Shown here: in pieces, positions 27,143-36,138 of the stretch
Layout of the letters: every line of letters starts with the position of its first letter
How positions within the stretch are numbered: the first letter of the stretch is position 1
Assembly (NCBI RefSeq): GCF_001510645.1
Contig: NZ_LMVB01000001.1
Span: 124,001-188,000, forward strand
Length of the DNA stretch: 64,000 nt
DNA from: Paenibacillus sp. FJAT-29882
GTDB lineage: Bacteria; Bacillota; Bacilli; Bacillales; DSM-1321
Reading direction: 5' to 3'
Position numbers and translations under genes: made by a program
Notes under the pieces: generated by a model
Seen by the model: only the letters and a program-made list of their open reading frames with translations
Told to the model about the DNA's origin: nothing
Database searches by the model: none

Positions 27143-28045
27143 ATGCAAAGAGAAACCAGAGAGAAATTTGGATTATTGTTAGGATTAGTCGGTGTCATTT
27201 GTTTTAGTCTAACGCTTCCGTCTACAAGTATTGCAGTAGAGTATTTTGGGACTACGGTTGTCGGTTTAGGAAGAACAGTTGTTGCTGCTATTTTAGTAGC
27301 TGTGGTATTAATTGTTCGAAAAGAAAAGCTCCCTTCTTCTCGCCAATTCAAAAGTCTACTTATTGTTGCTGTGGGTGCAGTTTTAGGGTTTCCTCTTCTC
27401 ACTTCTTGGGCAATGGAATCCTTGCCTGTTTCTCATGGAGCTGTGGAATTAGCCCTGTTACCATTAGCAACAGTCGGATTTGCTATGTTTAGGGCAGGTG
27501 AAATCCCTTCTCGCAAATTCTGGATTTCCAGTATAATCGGCTCTTTAGCTGTTATTATGTATGCCCTTCATCTTGGATTCGGTCAATTGCAATTTGCTGA
27601 TTTAGCTTTACTCGCAGCAGTGATTATACTTGGACTTAGTTACGCAGAAGGTGGGAGATTAGCGAAAGAATTAGGTAGCTGGCAAGTGATTGCTTGGGCA
27701 ATTATGATAGGTGCTCCATTTTTTATTATTCCAGTTGGGTTAAGCCTTACAACCGAAATGCTCCATGCCCCAATACATGCTTGGATTAGTTTTATTTATC
27801 TCGCAGTGGTGAGTCAATTTCTAGCATATGTTGCCTGGTATAGCGGAATGGCTATGGGCGGAATAGCAAGAATTAGTCAGCTTCAATACTTACAACCATT
27901 TTTGATGATTCTATTTGCCACAGTATTTCTAGATGAATCCATCACATTTTTCACGCTTGTAATAGCAGTGATTGTTGTCTTTTCTGTTATATTAGGCAAA
28001 AATGCTCCCGTATCAAAAAAAGGATCACTATCAGAGAAAAACTAA
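27143..28045 (+). CDS. EamA/DMT-family transporter
   Basis: The 300-residue membrane protein has ten hydrophobic spans in two EamA repeats (about residues 10-140 and 150-285), typical of drug/metabolite exporters of the RhaT/YdcZ type. The first span reads L-L-L-G-L-V-G-V-I-C-F-S-L-T-L-P, and the second repeat ends F-L-D-E-S-I-T-F-F-T. It diverges from a MocR regulator, an arrangement seen widely for amino-acid or amine efflux, which suggests such a substrate. The ATG follows a weak GATAGGGGTAGG site. Confidence 0.88.
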   Translation: MQRETREKFGLLLGLVGVICFSLTLPSTSIAVEYFGTTVVGLGRTVVAAILVAVVLIVRKEKLPSSRQFKSLLIVAVGAVLGFPLLTSWAMESLPVSHGAVELALLPLATVGFAMFRAGEIPSRKFWISSIIGSLAVIMYALHLGFGQLQFADLALLAAVIILGLSYAEGGRLAKELGSWQVIAWAIMIGAPFFIIPVGLSLTTEMLHAPIHAWISFIYLAVVSQFLAYVAWYSGMAMGGIARISQLQYLQPFLMILFATVFLDESITFFTLVIAVIVVFSVILGKNAPVSKKGSLSEKN

Positions 28046-28090
28046 CTGTCTGTTCAATTGGGATAGCTAAATAATTAAATATGAAAAGAT

Positions 28091-28264
28091 ATGAATCGTA
28101 TGGCATATAGATTATGGAATGACCGAATTGTATTAGATGAAGAAGTTGTGATTGATAAAGAGGATCGTTGTAAAAAACGGTTATCTTATAGAATAATAAT
28201 AAATTTAATGATAAGAAATGATTCTGAAAGGAGAAAAAAACATGTATATTCCTGCACAATTTAA
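28091..28264 (+). other. Short ORF overlapping the paiB start, doubtful
   Basis: A 57-codon frame begins M-N-R-M-A-Y-R-L-W-N-D-R-I-V-L-D-E-E-V-V-I-D and runs into the paiB start. Its first half looks protein-like, the second half does not, and it lacks a clear ribosome-binding site. It could be a gene fragment. Confidence 0.2.
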
Positions 28265-28853
28265 AATTAAAGACGAAACACTTGCTTTTGACATTATGAA
28301 GGAACATAGTTTTGCGACTCTTTTTTCTCAACATAATGGAAAGCCTTTTGCTACTCATTTACCGTTAATTTTGAACAAGGATCATTCATACTTATATGGA
28401 CATTTTGCTCGTCCTAATCCTCAGTCGAAAGATATCCAAAATCAAACCGTTTTAGCTATTTTTCATGGTCCGCATTGTTATATCTCCCCATCTTGGTATG
28501 AGACGAATAAAGCAGTACCAACATGGAATTATGTGACTGTTCATGTTTACGGAGAAGTCGAACTATTAGAGGATGAACATGAGTTAATGAACTCCTTAGA
28601 TGATATGGTATTGAAGTATGAAGCTCCTGACAGTTCATACAGTTTACAAGATGTAGATGCTGAGTTTCTCGCTGGTATGAACAAGGGAGTTCAAGGATTC
28701 AAAATAAAAATCAACAAAATAGAAGGAAAAGCAAAGTTAAGTCAAAACCATCCATTGAAGAGGCAAGAGTTAATTGTTAATCAACTGGAACAGATTTCAA
28801 ATACAGATGAGCAACAGATTTCATTATTAATGAAAGCAAACCTAAAAAAATAA
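28242..28853 (+). CDS. paiB: PaiB-family FMN-binding protein
   Basis: About 203 residues. The start M-Y-I-P-A-Q-F follows AAAGGAG; an upstream in-frame ATG at 28218 lacks a site. PaiB features include H-S-F-A-T-L-F at the N-terminus, [20 protein letters not shown]...[13 protein letters not shown] and [18 protein letters not shown]. These match the split-barrel flavin-binding family named after a Bacillus repressor of sporulation and degradative enzymes. The paiA acetyltransferase partner is not adjacent. In other bacteria the family may be enzymes rather than regulators. Confidence 0.88.
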   Translation: MYIPAQFKIKDETLAFDIMKEHSFATLFSQHNGKPFATHLPLILNKDHSYLYGHFARPNPQSKDIQNQTVLAIFHGPHCYISPSWYETNKAVPTWNYVTVHVYGEVELLEDEHELMNSLDDMVLKYEAPDSSYSLQDVDAEFLAGMNKGVQGFKIKINKIEGKAKLSQNHPLKRQELIVNQLEQISNTDEQQISLLMKANLKK

Positions 28854-28875
28854 GGTTGAATGTTACTACACGAAC

Positions 28876-28912
28876 GGGAGTGTTGATCCAATAAGGATTA
28901 ACGCCCTTTTTG
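28876..28912 (+). terminator. paiB terminator, repeated hairpin (copy 1)
   Basis: GGGAGTGTTGATCC pairs with GGATTAACGCCC, then TTTTTGTTGAA. Almost the same sequence occurs at 54749-54790 after the histidine phosphatase gene. Confidence 0.65.
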
Positions 28913-29060
28913 TTGAACTTCTTTAGATCAATTCGTTGACGGAATATATGAGGTAATAAAAGTTTATGACGGAGATGTGTTTACATTAAAGGGACACTTA
29001 TAGAACATTTTTACTAAAAGTACAGAGAAAATCAAACTAGTTTTAACAAGCCAAACTAAA

Positions 29061-29098
29061 AAGTCGGTTCCTTACGCGTAAGGAATTCGACTTTTTTT
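29061..29098 (+). terminator. Strong terminator
   Basis: AAGTCGGTTCCTTA pairs with TAAGGAATTCGACTT around CGCG, followed by a T-run. At 29108-29155 a roughly 40-bp block (ATATctCCGCGTTTTGTCGGTAGGA) repeats, inverted, the sequence at 14586-14635. Confidence 0.8.
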
Positions 29099-29218
29099 AG
29101 ATTGAAATCTGCTTAGCGTATATCTCCGCGTTTTGTCGGTAGGACCCTTAATAATCATATTCAATATTGCGCATAACTAAGTGTAAATAAGTGAATGCGA
29201 AATATGGGGGATGAAATC

Positions 29219-30415
29219 GTGAAGCAATTATACAAATTAAGTTCTACTTGGTTTCCAATTTGGTTAATTTCATTACTCATGTTCATTATGGTAAGTGTTT
29301 ACTTACCTGTTTTTAGTGGGGCGAATCAAAATTTAATAGATGTTCCTTTAATCGTTGTGAACGAAGATAGAGGCCATATGGGAGACGCTATTTTATTAAA
29401 ACTTATAGAAAAGCAAAATGGAAATTCTTTTAAATGGGAAATCGCTACTAATAAGCAAGAAGCATTGAATGATTTAAAAAATGACAAAGCTTATGGTGCA
29501 TTAATTATTCCTGCAAATTATTCAAAGGGTCTTTCTCAAGTACAAGAATTACTACTTTCAGGCAATGGCAATGGGAAAGCAGCAACGTTAGAAATTTTAT
29601 TAAATGAGGGGGTTGGTCAATCAGCATCTATGATTGCTAGTAATACACTTCAAGCAGTTGCTTCTGCCACTTCTGAGGCGCTCAGCAGGAACTTTAAGAA
29701 TGAATTAAATGAAAAAGGGATTACTCTATCCCCTGACAATGCCTTACTATTAGATACTCCTGTTAAGTTTACTATGAAAAATGTACTGGGGCTTCCGGTT
29801 AATCTAAATAAAGGAATGACTCCATTCGTGATGGCCCTTATTATTTCTATTACAGGGCTCATGGGAGCAAATATGATTCATGGATATCTTATGAGGGGAA
29901 ACGGTATTCTAAAAAAGAATGAATCTTCATTAAGTGAATCAAAAATTCTGACGTCCGAATTGATATTTGGTGCAATTTTATCCTTTTGTGTCTCAGTTAT
30001 TTTGCAATTATCGGTATTCGGATTTTTTGGAAGCTCCCATGCTACTAGCATACGGATTATTTTCTTGTTCACCTTTTTCTGTTGTATAACCATGTTCTTC
30101 TTATTTAAATCGCTTGCCCTGTTATTCGGTGGTTGGGGAATGTTGGTGATGTTCCCGGTAAATATTATGGGGATTTTTTCAAGCGGTGGAGCAATCCCTC
30201 TGTCAACCTTGCCAGTTGTTCATCGAATATTTAGTTCCATTCTACCTACTAGATATATGGTAGATGGAATGAGGGCGTTGCTTTATTATAACGGCAGAAT
30301 GCAAGCGGGACTCGGAACAGCGTTATGGGCACTATCGATTTACTTTATTATTACTTTGGCTATCGTCATTACATTCATTAGAAATACGAATAGAAGACAA
30401 GGGCAAATAAGCTGA
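29219..30415 (+). CDS. ABC-2/YhgE-Pip-like membrane protein
   Basis: The GTG at 29219 follows GGGGGA with ideal spacing; upstream ATGs lack sites. The roughly 398-residue protein has an N-terminal transmembrane helix and an extracellular domain of about 170 residues (from V-P-L-I-V-V-N-E-D-R-G to the N-N-A-rich part). A cluster of five or six C-terminal helices with a N-I-M-G-I-F-S-S-G-G-A-I-P-L-S-T-L-P motif follows. This is the layout of ABC-2-type permeases of the YhgE/Pip or DUF3533 group. No ATPase is adjacent, so a classical exporter is not assured. Confidence 0.75.
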   Translation: MKQLYKLSSTWFPIWLISLLMFIMVSVYLPVFSGANQNLIDVPLIVVNEDRGHMGDAILLKLIEKQNGNSFKWEIATNKQEALNDLKNDKAYGALIIPANYSKGLSQVQELLLSGNGNGKAATLEILLNEGVGQSASMIASNTLQAVASATSEALSRNFKNELNEKGITLSPDNALLLDTPVKFTMKNVLGLPVNLNKGMTPFVMALIISITGLMGANMIHGYLMRGNGILKKNESSLSESKILTSELIFGAILSFCVSVILQLSVFGFFGSSHATSIRIIFLFTFFCCITMFFLFKSLALLFGGWGMLVMFPVNIMGIFSSGGAIPLSTLPVVHRIFSSILPTRYMVDGMRALLYYNGRMQAGLGTALWALSIYFIITLAIVITFIRNTNRRQGQIS

Positions 30416-30562
30416 TGAAAAGTCATTTGTTTATCATTCAAGGTTTCCCAAGTTGGTAGTAATGGTTTGCCTTAGCTTGACCTATAAAAGTAAATCTTTT
30501 AACAGCTGGTCTTACTGTCCTTTAATCCAGTATCGATCCTTCCATTAAAAAATAATAGAAAG

Positions 30563-30592
30563 ATCCCTCTGAACCGAGTGAATCAGGGGGAT
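30563..30592 (-). terminator. Terminator downstream of the minus-strand flavoprotein region
   Basis: ATCCCTCTGA pairs with TCAGGGGGAT. On the minus strand it is followed by CTTTCTATTATTTTTT. Confidence 0.75.
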
Positions 30593-30614
30593 AACTTTTG
30601 CGTGAAAATAGTGA

Positions 30615-30770
30615 TTAAGCGTATGTAACGGTTTTCTGTGAGGTATCCATTGCATGCTTTTTCTGATAACGCTGAAAAAACCAGATTGTACTAGCAAGCC
30701 AGAATCCATTAAAAAAAGAGCCTGGGGCCCCAATTGCAAAAGCAATTATGTAACTGATACCAGACTCTTC
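30615..30770 (-). pseudogene. Membrane-protein fragment
   Basis: The minus frame reads E-S-G-I-S-Y-I-I-A-F-A-I-G-A-P-G-S-F-F, then N-G-F-W-L-A-S-T-I-W-F-F-Q-R-Y. This is one or two hydrophobic spans ending in a basic/hydrophilic tail and a stop, with a strong terminator after it. It has no start codon; a stop lies directly upstream in frame. It looks like the C-terminus of a lost transporter gene. Family not recognised. Confidence 0.4.
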
Positions 30771-30777
30771 CTACTAG

Positions 30778-31962
30778 TTATTTTGATGGTACATGATGAC
30801 TAAAATTAGCTTGATCTTGTTCAATAGCGGATAGTGCTAATCTTTTTATTGTTGCGTCATCCATTGGCGGATTGTGCAGTCCAGCTCTTACATCTCGATA
30901 GTATCTTTGTAAAGGATTAGTACGTTGAAGGCTTTTTGCACCGACAATCCGCATGGCTTTATCGACAATTGTAATCGCTGAATTTGTAACAATATGCTTC
31001 GCTGCCCCAAGTTCATTTGTGAGATGAACTCTTCGTGCTTTATCATCATAAGCCTCTGCAACGCTATATAAGAAATGTCTTGCTTTCATTAATTCTAAAT
31101 CAATTTCTCCAAGAAGTTGTTGGACATTCGGTAGCTGGCTAATTGGTCCGTTTAGACTATTTGGCGAGTGAGATTTTGCAAATTGTACTGCGTAGTCACG
31201 AGCAGCTTGTGCAATCCCAAGATAACATGCTGGAATGTGAAGAATCCAACCATTGATTGGGCCACCACTTGGCGTTTCGGGAAGCTCAACAAGTTTGGCA
31301 TCATCCACTATTACATTTTGCAGAACAAGATCATGGCTACCTGTCCCTCTCATGGAAATTACGTCCCATGTTTCATCAATGGTTAGTCCTTCTGAATCCT
31401 TATGAAGGAGAAAAAATCCAACCTTTTGTTGTTCTTCAATCCATGCAGATACAAGAAAATACGTTAATACCGGAGACATCGTTGTGAACGTTTTCCGTCC
31501 AGTAATAACCCAAGAACCATCTTTTTTGACTGCGGTTGTTCCAGGGCGACCTCCTCTAGTTGGACTTCCTGTTTGCGCTTCACTGACAGAACGATTCACT
31601 AATGCACCGTTTTGAACTTCTCCAGCAAAAAACGTCAAATTCTCATCATTCCAAAGCTTTTTCTCAAAAAGTTCTCCAACAGCCCCCAGATTCCAGCCGA
31701 TAGATAGTCCTGTGCTCGCATCAAAACTGGCCAGTGTTTCCTGAAAAAGGATCATGTCATAAACGGTTATACCTTCTCCACCGTAAGCTTTTGGTAGGGG
31801 AAGGCTTGTGTACCCCATATTTACCAAGTCTTGAATATTTTCTTTCGGAAACATTGCCAATTCATCAATTTGTGCAGATTTACTTTTAAACGTTGCTGCT
31901 TTGTCATGTAGTTTTTGTAACCATTTGTTTTGAAAGTCAGTTTTGATAAATAAATTAATCAT
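30778..31962 (-). CDS. Acyl-CoA-dehydrogenase-like flavoprotein (SfnB/DszC type)
   Basis: The 394-residue protein has the three-part acyl-CoA dehydrogenase fold. An N-terminal helical domain (L-P-L-P-K-A-Y-G-G-E-G) is followed by a beta domain (V-S-E-A-Q-T-G-S-P and W-V-I-T-G-R-K-T-F-T-T) and a C-terminal helical domain (A-M-R-I-V-G-A-K-S-L, L-Q-R-Y-Y-R-D-V-R-A). The catalytic Glu position of true acyl-CoA dehydrogenases is not evident. The closest flavour is the monooxygenase-like SfnB/DszC branch used in sulfur scavenging, also found near cystine transporters in Bacillales. A divergent ABC importer follows. A GGAGGG ribosome-binding site precedes the ATG. Confidence 0.82.
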   Translation of the reverse strand: MINLFIKTDFQNKWLQKLHDKAATFKSKSAQIDELAMFPKENIQDLVNMGYTSLPLPKAYGGEGITVYDMILFQETLASFDASTGLSIGWNLGAVGELFEKKLWNDENLTFFAGEVQNGALVNRSVSEAQTGSPTRGGRPGTTAVKKDGSWVITGRKTFTTMSPVLTYFLVSAWIEEQQKVGFFLLHKDSEGLTIDETWDVISMRGTGSHDLVLQNVIVDDAKLVELPETPSGGPINGWILHIPACYLGIAQAARDYAVQFAKSHSPNSLNGPISQLPNVQQLLGEIDLELMKARHFLYSVAEAYDDKARRVHLTNELGAAKHIVTNSAITIVDKAMRIVGAKSLQRTNPLQRYYRDVRAGLHNPPMDDATIKRLALSAIEQDQANFSHHVPSK

Positions 31963-32192
31963 GCTTTCCCTCCTGCTGAGTTTAGATAAGTAGTCAAGGC
32001 GAAGTTTTTTGTTAGTTGTCTATGTAAATAGATTAATTCATATTATTCTTATTGGTTTAAATGATAACTTTGCAAAATTATACTGTCAATAAATTTAAAA
32101 AGTTTTATCAACATTCTAAATTTAATATCTCATAAAAACTATACATCTAGGACTCATAGAAGTTTTACTTTATAGAAAATTCAAATAACCGA

Positions 32193-32221
32193 TTGACTTT
32201 CAAATAGTATCAATCTATTAT
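32193..32221 (+). promoter_or_regulatory. SigA-type promoter of the ABC importer leader
   Basis: TTGACT (-35, 32193-32198), a 17-bp spacer and TATTAT (-10, 32216-32221). Transcription from here would give an untranslated leader of about 335 nt before the binding-protein gene. Confidence 0.55.
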
Positions 32222-32560
32222 GTAAATAACTCTTTTTCATACTTTACACACCTAAATAGTATGAATTAAACGGTAAAAGGTGGTGCGGCTATGTGCAGAC
32301 AAAAGGTATGGCAAAACCTTCATATAAAATTAACTAACTATGAAGAACGATGTTGTAGCTAAAGTTCGATGCAATAGTAAGATCATAAATAAAAAACATC
32401 GATGAGCGTCTGCTCTGAAGCCCGACGATGAAAAAGGTTCAGGTTCTAAAAACTGTATCACTTTATGAAGGTGGCGGTGCGAAGCTGATCTTGCGAAGCC
32501 CCGCCCCTTTTCCACAGAACAAGCAATCATATAACAAATGATAAAAAGGGGATTTATATT
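32222..32560 (+). promoter_or_regulatory. Long structured leader of the ABC importer operon
   Basis: It holds several potential hairpins. The last one (about 32466-32515; GGTGGCGGTGCGAAG... with ...TTGCGAAGCCCCGCCCCTTTT) looks like a terminator and carries a GGTGGCGGTGCG block shared with the dispersed repeat at 33567-33770/58695-58885. I cannot match it to a known riboswitch or T-box. It could be an attenuator or just repeat debris. Confidence 0.35.
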
Positions 32561-33436
32561 ATGAAAAGTAAAAAGTTTTTACAAATAGTAGCAACAGGTT
32601 TAGCGGTGGTAACTCTATTAGCGGGATGCGGATCAAATTCATCATCTGGTACAGAATCTGACACTACAGCAGGCAATGACTCAAAAGTCAAAAAAGTAAA
32701 AGTAGCCTATGACCAAGCGTCAAAACCAATGACTTGGTTAGATGAAAACGGAAATGCAACAGGATATGATGTAGAAGTTATGAAATTGGTGGATGAATTA
32801 CTACCAGAATACGAATTCGAATACGTTGGAACGTCAAGTGACGACTTATTAGTAGGGGTAGAACAAGGTAAATATCAAGTAGGTGTTAAAAATGCTTTCT
32901 GGACACAGGAAAGAACGGAGAAATTTATCTTTCCGAAAGAATTCATAGGGTTGAGCAGTGCAGGCCTTGTGTTAACGAAAGAAAATGAAAAGATTAAAAC
33001 TCTATCAGATTTTGCAACAGCTGGCTATTCGCTAGCACCCATTGCCGCTAACAACGCGCAATATACAATTGTGGATGAATATAATAAAGCCAATCCAGCT
33101 AATCAGGTGAAATTGAAAGCTGGAGATGCATTTACAGTGGACGTGGTTCAATGGGTAAATGAAGGTCGTGTAGACGGTGGTGTAATCATTGAGAGTGCAT
33201 TTGAAAAGCAAGTAACAGCTGAAGATGGTCCTTATCATAATCTAGTAAATGACGTTGTTTACAATGAGTTCGCAGTCATCAAAACTTGGCCATTGTTCAA
33301 TAAAAAAGAACAAGAATTTGCAGATGCTTATGATGAAGCAATTAAAAAGCTAAAAGAAGAAAAGAAGACAAATGAGTTAAGTTCAGAATTCTATAGTAGA
33401 GATTTGTTCGAGGTATTAGATACTGTAGAAAGATAA
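32561..33436 (+). CDS. Amino acid (cystine-like) ABC transporter binding lipoprotein
   Basis: This is a 291-residue family-3 solute-binding protein. A lipoprotein signal with lipobox L-L-A-G-C (Cys at about 23) is followed by an S/T-rich linker. A periplasmic-binding-type fold follows, with Y-D-Q-A-S-K-P-M-T-W-L-D, G-Y-D-V-E-V-M-K-L, and paired ligand-contact segments ending V-D-G-G-V-I. It is the first gene of a four-gene importer (two permeases, one ATPase). The organisation and sequence resemble Bacillus TcyJKLMN sulfur-amino-acid systems. AAAAAGGGGAT precedes the ATG. A 350-bp gap with a terminator and a repeat separates it from the permeases. Confidence 0.88.
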   Translation: MKSKKFLQIVATGLAVVTLLAGCGSNSSSGTESDTTAGNDSKVKKVKVAYDQASKPMTWLDENGNATGYDVEVMKLVDELLPEYEFEYVGTSSDDLLVGVEQGKYQVGVKNAFWTQERTEKFIFPKEFIGLSSAGLVLTKENEKIKTLSDFATAGYSLAPIAANNAQYTIVDEYNKANPANQVKLKAGDAFTVDVVQWVNEGRVDGGVIIESAFEKQVTAEDGPYHNLVNDVVYNEFAVIKTWPLFNKKEQEFADAYDEAIKKLKEEKKTNELSSEFYSRDLFEVLDTVER

Positions 33437-33485
33437 TAACAGTGTGATCGAACATAGTCTTAAAAAAAATTCAATCATTCAGACT

Positions 33486-33564
33486 AAAACTTGTCACTTT
33501 CTTATTTTAGGTTGTTGGGTGTGATGCCCAATAAATCTTACTAATTAAGAAGTGACAAGTTTTT
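33486..33564 (+). terminator. Long-stem terminator after the binding-protein gene
   Basis: AAAACTTGTCACTTTCTTA pairs with TAAGAAGTGACAAGTTTTT, with a smaller TGGGTGT/ATGCCCA hairpin in the loop. It would reduce read-through into the permease genes, so the binding protein can be made in excess. Confidence 0.8.
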
Positions 33565-33566
33565 GT

Positions 33567-33770
33567 TTGCAGACATCGGGACTTAGGCTTCGCGACTTAT
33601 TAATATATACAATCTACCTTGTAAATATACTTACTTTATTAAGAAAGTATTACAAAATCCAGCTACGCACCGCCGCCATTGTGATTAGGCGAGTGTAGCG
33701 TGCTATAGGATTAATCCTTCACGGTAAATGGTGGCGTTTTAACGCCACTCGGGTTTTGTATGTAAGAAAA
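33567..33770 (+). repeat. Dispersed repeat of about 200 bp, copy 1 (inverted relative to copy 2)
   Basis: It matches the reverse complement of 58695-58885 over nearly its whole length. Shared blocks include GGCTTCGCGACTTA, ACGCACCGCC-CCATTGTG, ATTAGGCGAGTGT-GCGTGCTA, AGGATTAATCCTTCA-GGTAAA and a terminal TTTAACG. It is non-coding and GC-richer than its surroundings. Here it sits between the binding-protein gene and the permease genes. Confidence 0.75.
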
Positions 33771-33788
33771 AGAAGAGGGTGGTAGAGC

Positions 33789-34496
33789 ATGGAAAAGTAT
33801 TTTGATGTTACATACATAGTAGAATCATTACCAATGTTACTTCCATTTCTTAAAGTGACATTTTTGGTAGCTGGTCTATCGGTTCTTTTCGGGACCCTCT
33901 TAGGTTTCATTCTAGCAGCAATGAAAATAGGCAATAGTAAGATTGCTAAGAAAATCGCCTATGGATATACAACCATATTACGATGTACCCCGTCCATTGT
34001 TCTGCTATTTCTAACGTATTATGGGATTCCAGCCATTGCAGGTAATTTTGGGGTCAACATAAATGATGTTGATAAGATTGTCTTTGTTGTCATAACTTTC
34101 TCGCTTCAATTTGCAGCTGCTATGTCTGAGGTAATTAGAACCTCGTATGAATCAATCGACAAAGGGCAATTTGAGGCGGCAGTAAGTGTAGGCTTAAGTC
34201 CTTCACAAGCGTACAGAAGAATTATTTTTCCACAGGCTTTTGTCGTCGCATTACCGAACTTTGGTAACAGCTTACTTGAGTTGATGAAAGAAGGGGCTTT
34301 AGCTTATACAATCGGGCTGATCGATATCATGGGAAAAGCAGAGCTTATTATCGGTGCGAACTATAATACGCATGCCTTAGAAATCTATCTTGCCTTAGCG
34401 GTGATTTATTGGATCCTTTCGATTGCGATTGAACAACTATTTTTAAAATTAGAAAAGGTGTTTAGTAAAGGAAAACAAGTGATTAAAACTACATAA
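33789..34496 (+). CDS. Amino acid ABC transporter permease 1
   Basis: The 235-residue His/Glu/Gln/Arg-type permease has about five hydrophobic spans, L-R-C-T-P-S-I-V-L-L-F in the early loop, and the cytoplasmic coupling (EAA) motif around E-A-A-V-S-V-G-L-S-P-S-Q-A-Y-R-R-I-I-F-P-Q-A. AAGAGGGTGG lies before the ATG. It overlaps functionally with the next permease (12-bp gap), and the two probably form a heterodimer. Closest in kind to the cystine permeases TcyL/TcyM, without certainty on substrate. Confidence 0.88.
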   Translation: MEKYFDVTYIVESLPMLLPFLKVTFLVAGLSVLFGTLLGFILAAMKIGNSKIAKKIAYGYTTILRCTPSIVLLFLTYYGIPAIAGNFGVNINDVDKIVFVVITFSLQFAAAMSEVIRTSYESIDKGQFEAAVSVGLSPSQAYRRIIFPQAFVVALPNFGNSLLELMKEGALAYTIGLIDIMGKAELIIGANYNTHALEIYLALAVIYWILSIAIEQLFLKLEKVFSKGKQVIKTT

Positions 34497-34508
34497 GGGG
34501 GTGACAGT

Positions 34509-35222
34509 GTGTCGGAAGGTCTAAATTATCAGTTTTTAGTGGATACATTTTTTGTTGCCTTATCTGGGGTGCCTATAGCACTGATTATTACGATTGTATC
34601 ATTACTGATTGCTTTGCCATTAGGTTTTTTACTTGCCTTAACAAGAATCAATCGGATTCCGGTTTTAAATCGTTTTGCACAAATATATGTTTCATTTGTA
34701 AGAGGAACACCTGTCATTATTCAAATATTTATCATCTATAGCAGTGTCCCTTTATTGCTTGCTTCGATATTTGAAAAATATAACATCAACATGAATGTGT
34801 ACGATGTCAATCCAATTTGGTACGCTTTCATTGTTTTCTCATTGAATACGACAGCGATTCTTATCGAAGTGTTCCGTTCAGCTTTAAGCACAGTAAGCAA
34901 GGGACAATTGGAAGCAGCTTATTCTGTTGGCTTAACGAATGTGCAAGCATTTAGAAGAATCATCATTCCACAGACATTAGTTGTCGCCTTACCAAATATT
35001 TGTACAGCAACAGTCAATTTAATTAAAGCAACATCTTTAGGGTATGCCATGTCTCTGCAAGAAATTACATTAAGAGCCAAGGTGGCAGCCAATGTCGGCT
35101 ACAATTATGTTGAGGCTTATATTGATATCTTCCTTGTCTACTTGATTTTATGTAGTTTAGTAGAGTATTTATTTAAGTTATATGAAAAACGATTAAGAAG
35201 GTATAAAGCAGTAAATGTCTGA
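34509..35222 (+). CDS. Amino acid ABC transporter permease 2
   Basis: The 237-residue homologue of the preceding permease has V-R-G-T-P-V-I-I-Q in the loop after the first spans and the EAA-type coupling sequence E-A-A-Y-S-V-G-L-T-N-V-Q-A-F-R-R-I-I-I-P-Q-T. It starts at GTG behind AAGGGGGTGA, close after permease 1, and is followed 13 bases later by the ATPase gene. Together they form the membrane channel of the importer. Confidence 0.88.
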   Translation: MSEGLNYQFLVDTFFVALSGVPIALIITIVSLLIALPLGFLLALTRINRIPVLNRFAQIYVSFVRGTPVIIQIFIIYSSVPLLLASIFEKYNINMNVYDVNPIWYAFIVFSLNTTAILIEVFRSALSTVSKGQLEAAYSVGLTNVQAFRRIIIPQTLVVALPNICTATVNLIKATSLGYAMSLQEITLRAKVAANVGYNYVEAYIDIFLVYLILCSLVEYLFKLYEKRLRRYKAVNV

Positions 35223-35235
35223 AATGAAATAGGAG

Positions 35236-36000
35236 GTGGATATGATGTTAGAGATTACAAATATCCATAAATCGTTTGGTAATAATGAGATTTTAAAAGG
35301 CGTGGATTTACAAATAGACAAAGGGGATGTTGTGGTAATCCTTGGACCAAGTGGCTCCGGAAAAACAACATTACTTCGCTGCATTAATTTTCTTGAAAAA
35401 GCAGACCAAGGGCATGCCATTTTTGGCGATATTGATGTCAATCTTAAAACAGCGTCCAAAAAGCAAATTCATGAAATTAGGCAGAAAGTGGCCTTTGTAT
35501 TTCAAAATTATAATTTATTTAATAATAAAACGGCATTGGAAAATGTAACAGAAGGGCTGATTATCGGAAGAAAAGTGGCAAAAGATGAGGCGATTGAAAT
35601 TGGCAAAAAAGCATTGGATAAAGTAGGCCTCGCAGAAAAGTATCATGCATACCCGAGTGAATTGTCAGGTGGGCAACAGCAAAGGGTTGGTATAGCAAGA
35701 GCGGTCGCTTTAAATCCAGATATCATTCTATTTGACGAACCAACCTCTGCACTAGATCCAGAACTAGTCGGTGAAGTGTTGACCGTCATGAAAAATATTG
35801 CCAATGAAGGAACAACGATGTTAGTCGTCACGCATGAAATGTCGTTTGCGAAAGATGTAGCCAATAGAGTGATCTTTATGGATGCCGGCGTTGTAGTAGA
35901 AGAAGGAACACCTAAAGATATTTTTGTGAATCCAAAAGAAGAACGAACAAAGAAGTTCTTAAAAAGGGTTTTGCCGGAGGATTATATCTTTTACATTTAA
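35236..36000 (+). CDS. Amino acid ABC transporter ATP-binding protein
   Basis: The 254-residue ABC ATPase has Walker [10 protein letters not shown] (about residues 36-44), Q-loop F-Q-N-Y-N-L-F, signature L-S-G-G-Q-Q-Q-R, Walker [14 protein letters not shown] and H-loop V-T-H-E-M-S-F-A. It is the polar amino acid (GlnQ/TcyN) type. The likely start is the ATG at 35242 behind AGGAGGTGGAT; the ATG at 35236 in the same frame sits too close to the site. It completes the importer operon. Confidence 0.92.
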   Translation: MDMMLEITNIHKSFGNNEILKGVDLQIDKGDVVVILGPSGSGKTTLLRCINFLEKADQGHAIFGDIDVNLKTASKKQIHEIRQKVAFVFQNYNLFNNKTALENVTEGLIIGRKVAKDEAIEIGKKALDKVGLAEKYHAYPSELSGGQQQRVGIARAVALNPDIILFDEPTSALDPELVGEVLTVMKNIANEGTTMLVVTHEMSFAKDVANRVIFMDAGVVVEEGTPKDIFVNPKEERTKKFLKRVLPEDYIFYI

Positions 36001-36035
36001 TAACATTCTTTGTAGGGCTTTTTCTGTTGAAAAAG

Positions 36036-36066
36036 GGGCGGAGGTATTACTGCCCGTTAATGCGGG
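36036..36066 (-). repeat. Left-end relic of the TTTAT-type element (copy D)
   Basis: On the minus strand, TTTAT (36071-36067) is followed by CCCGCATTAACGGGCAGTAA, identical to the left end of copy A, then ACCTCCGCCCC. No interior or right end follows. Confidence 0.65.
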
Positions 36067-36138
36067 ATAAATAAGCGCTACATGAATCCAATTTTCCTAT
36101 CTCGTCTTAAAAAAATATCAATTTCAAATTTTCAGGCA

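Noticed and set aside
32456..32520. Possible T-box antiterminator (GGTGGCGGTGCG...GCCCCGCCCCTTTT)
   Set aside because: The invariant TGGNACCGCG bulge sequence and the upstream specifier loop/AGTA features are not found, and the same block occurs in non-leader repeats at 33660 and 58760.
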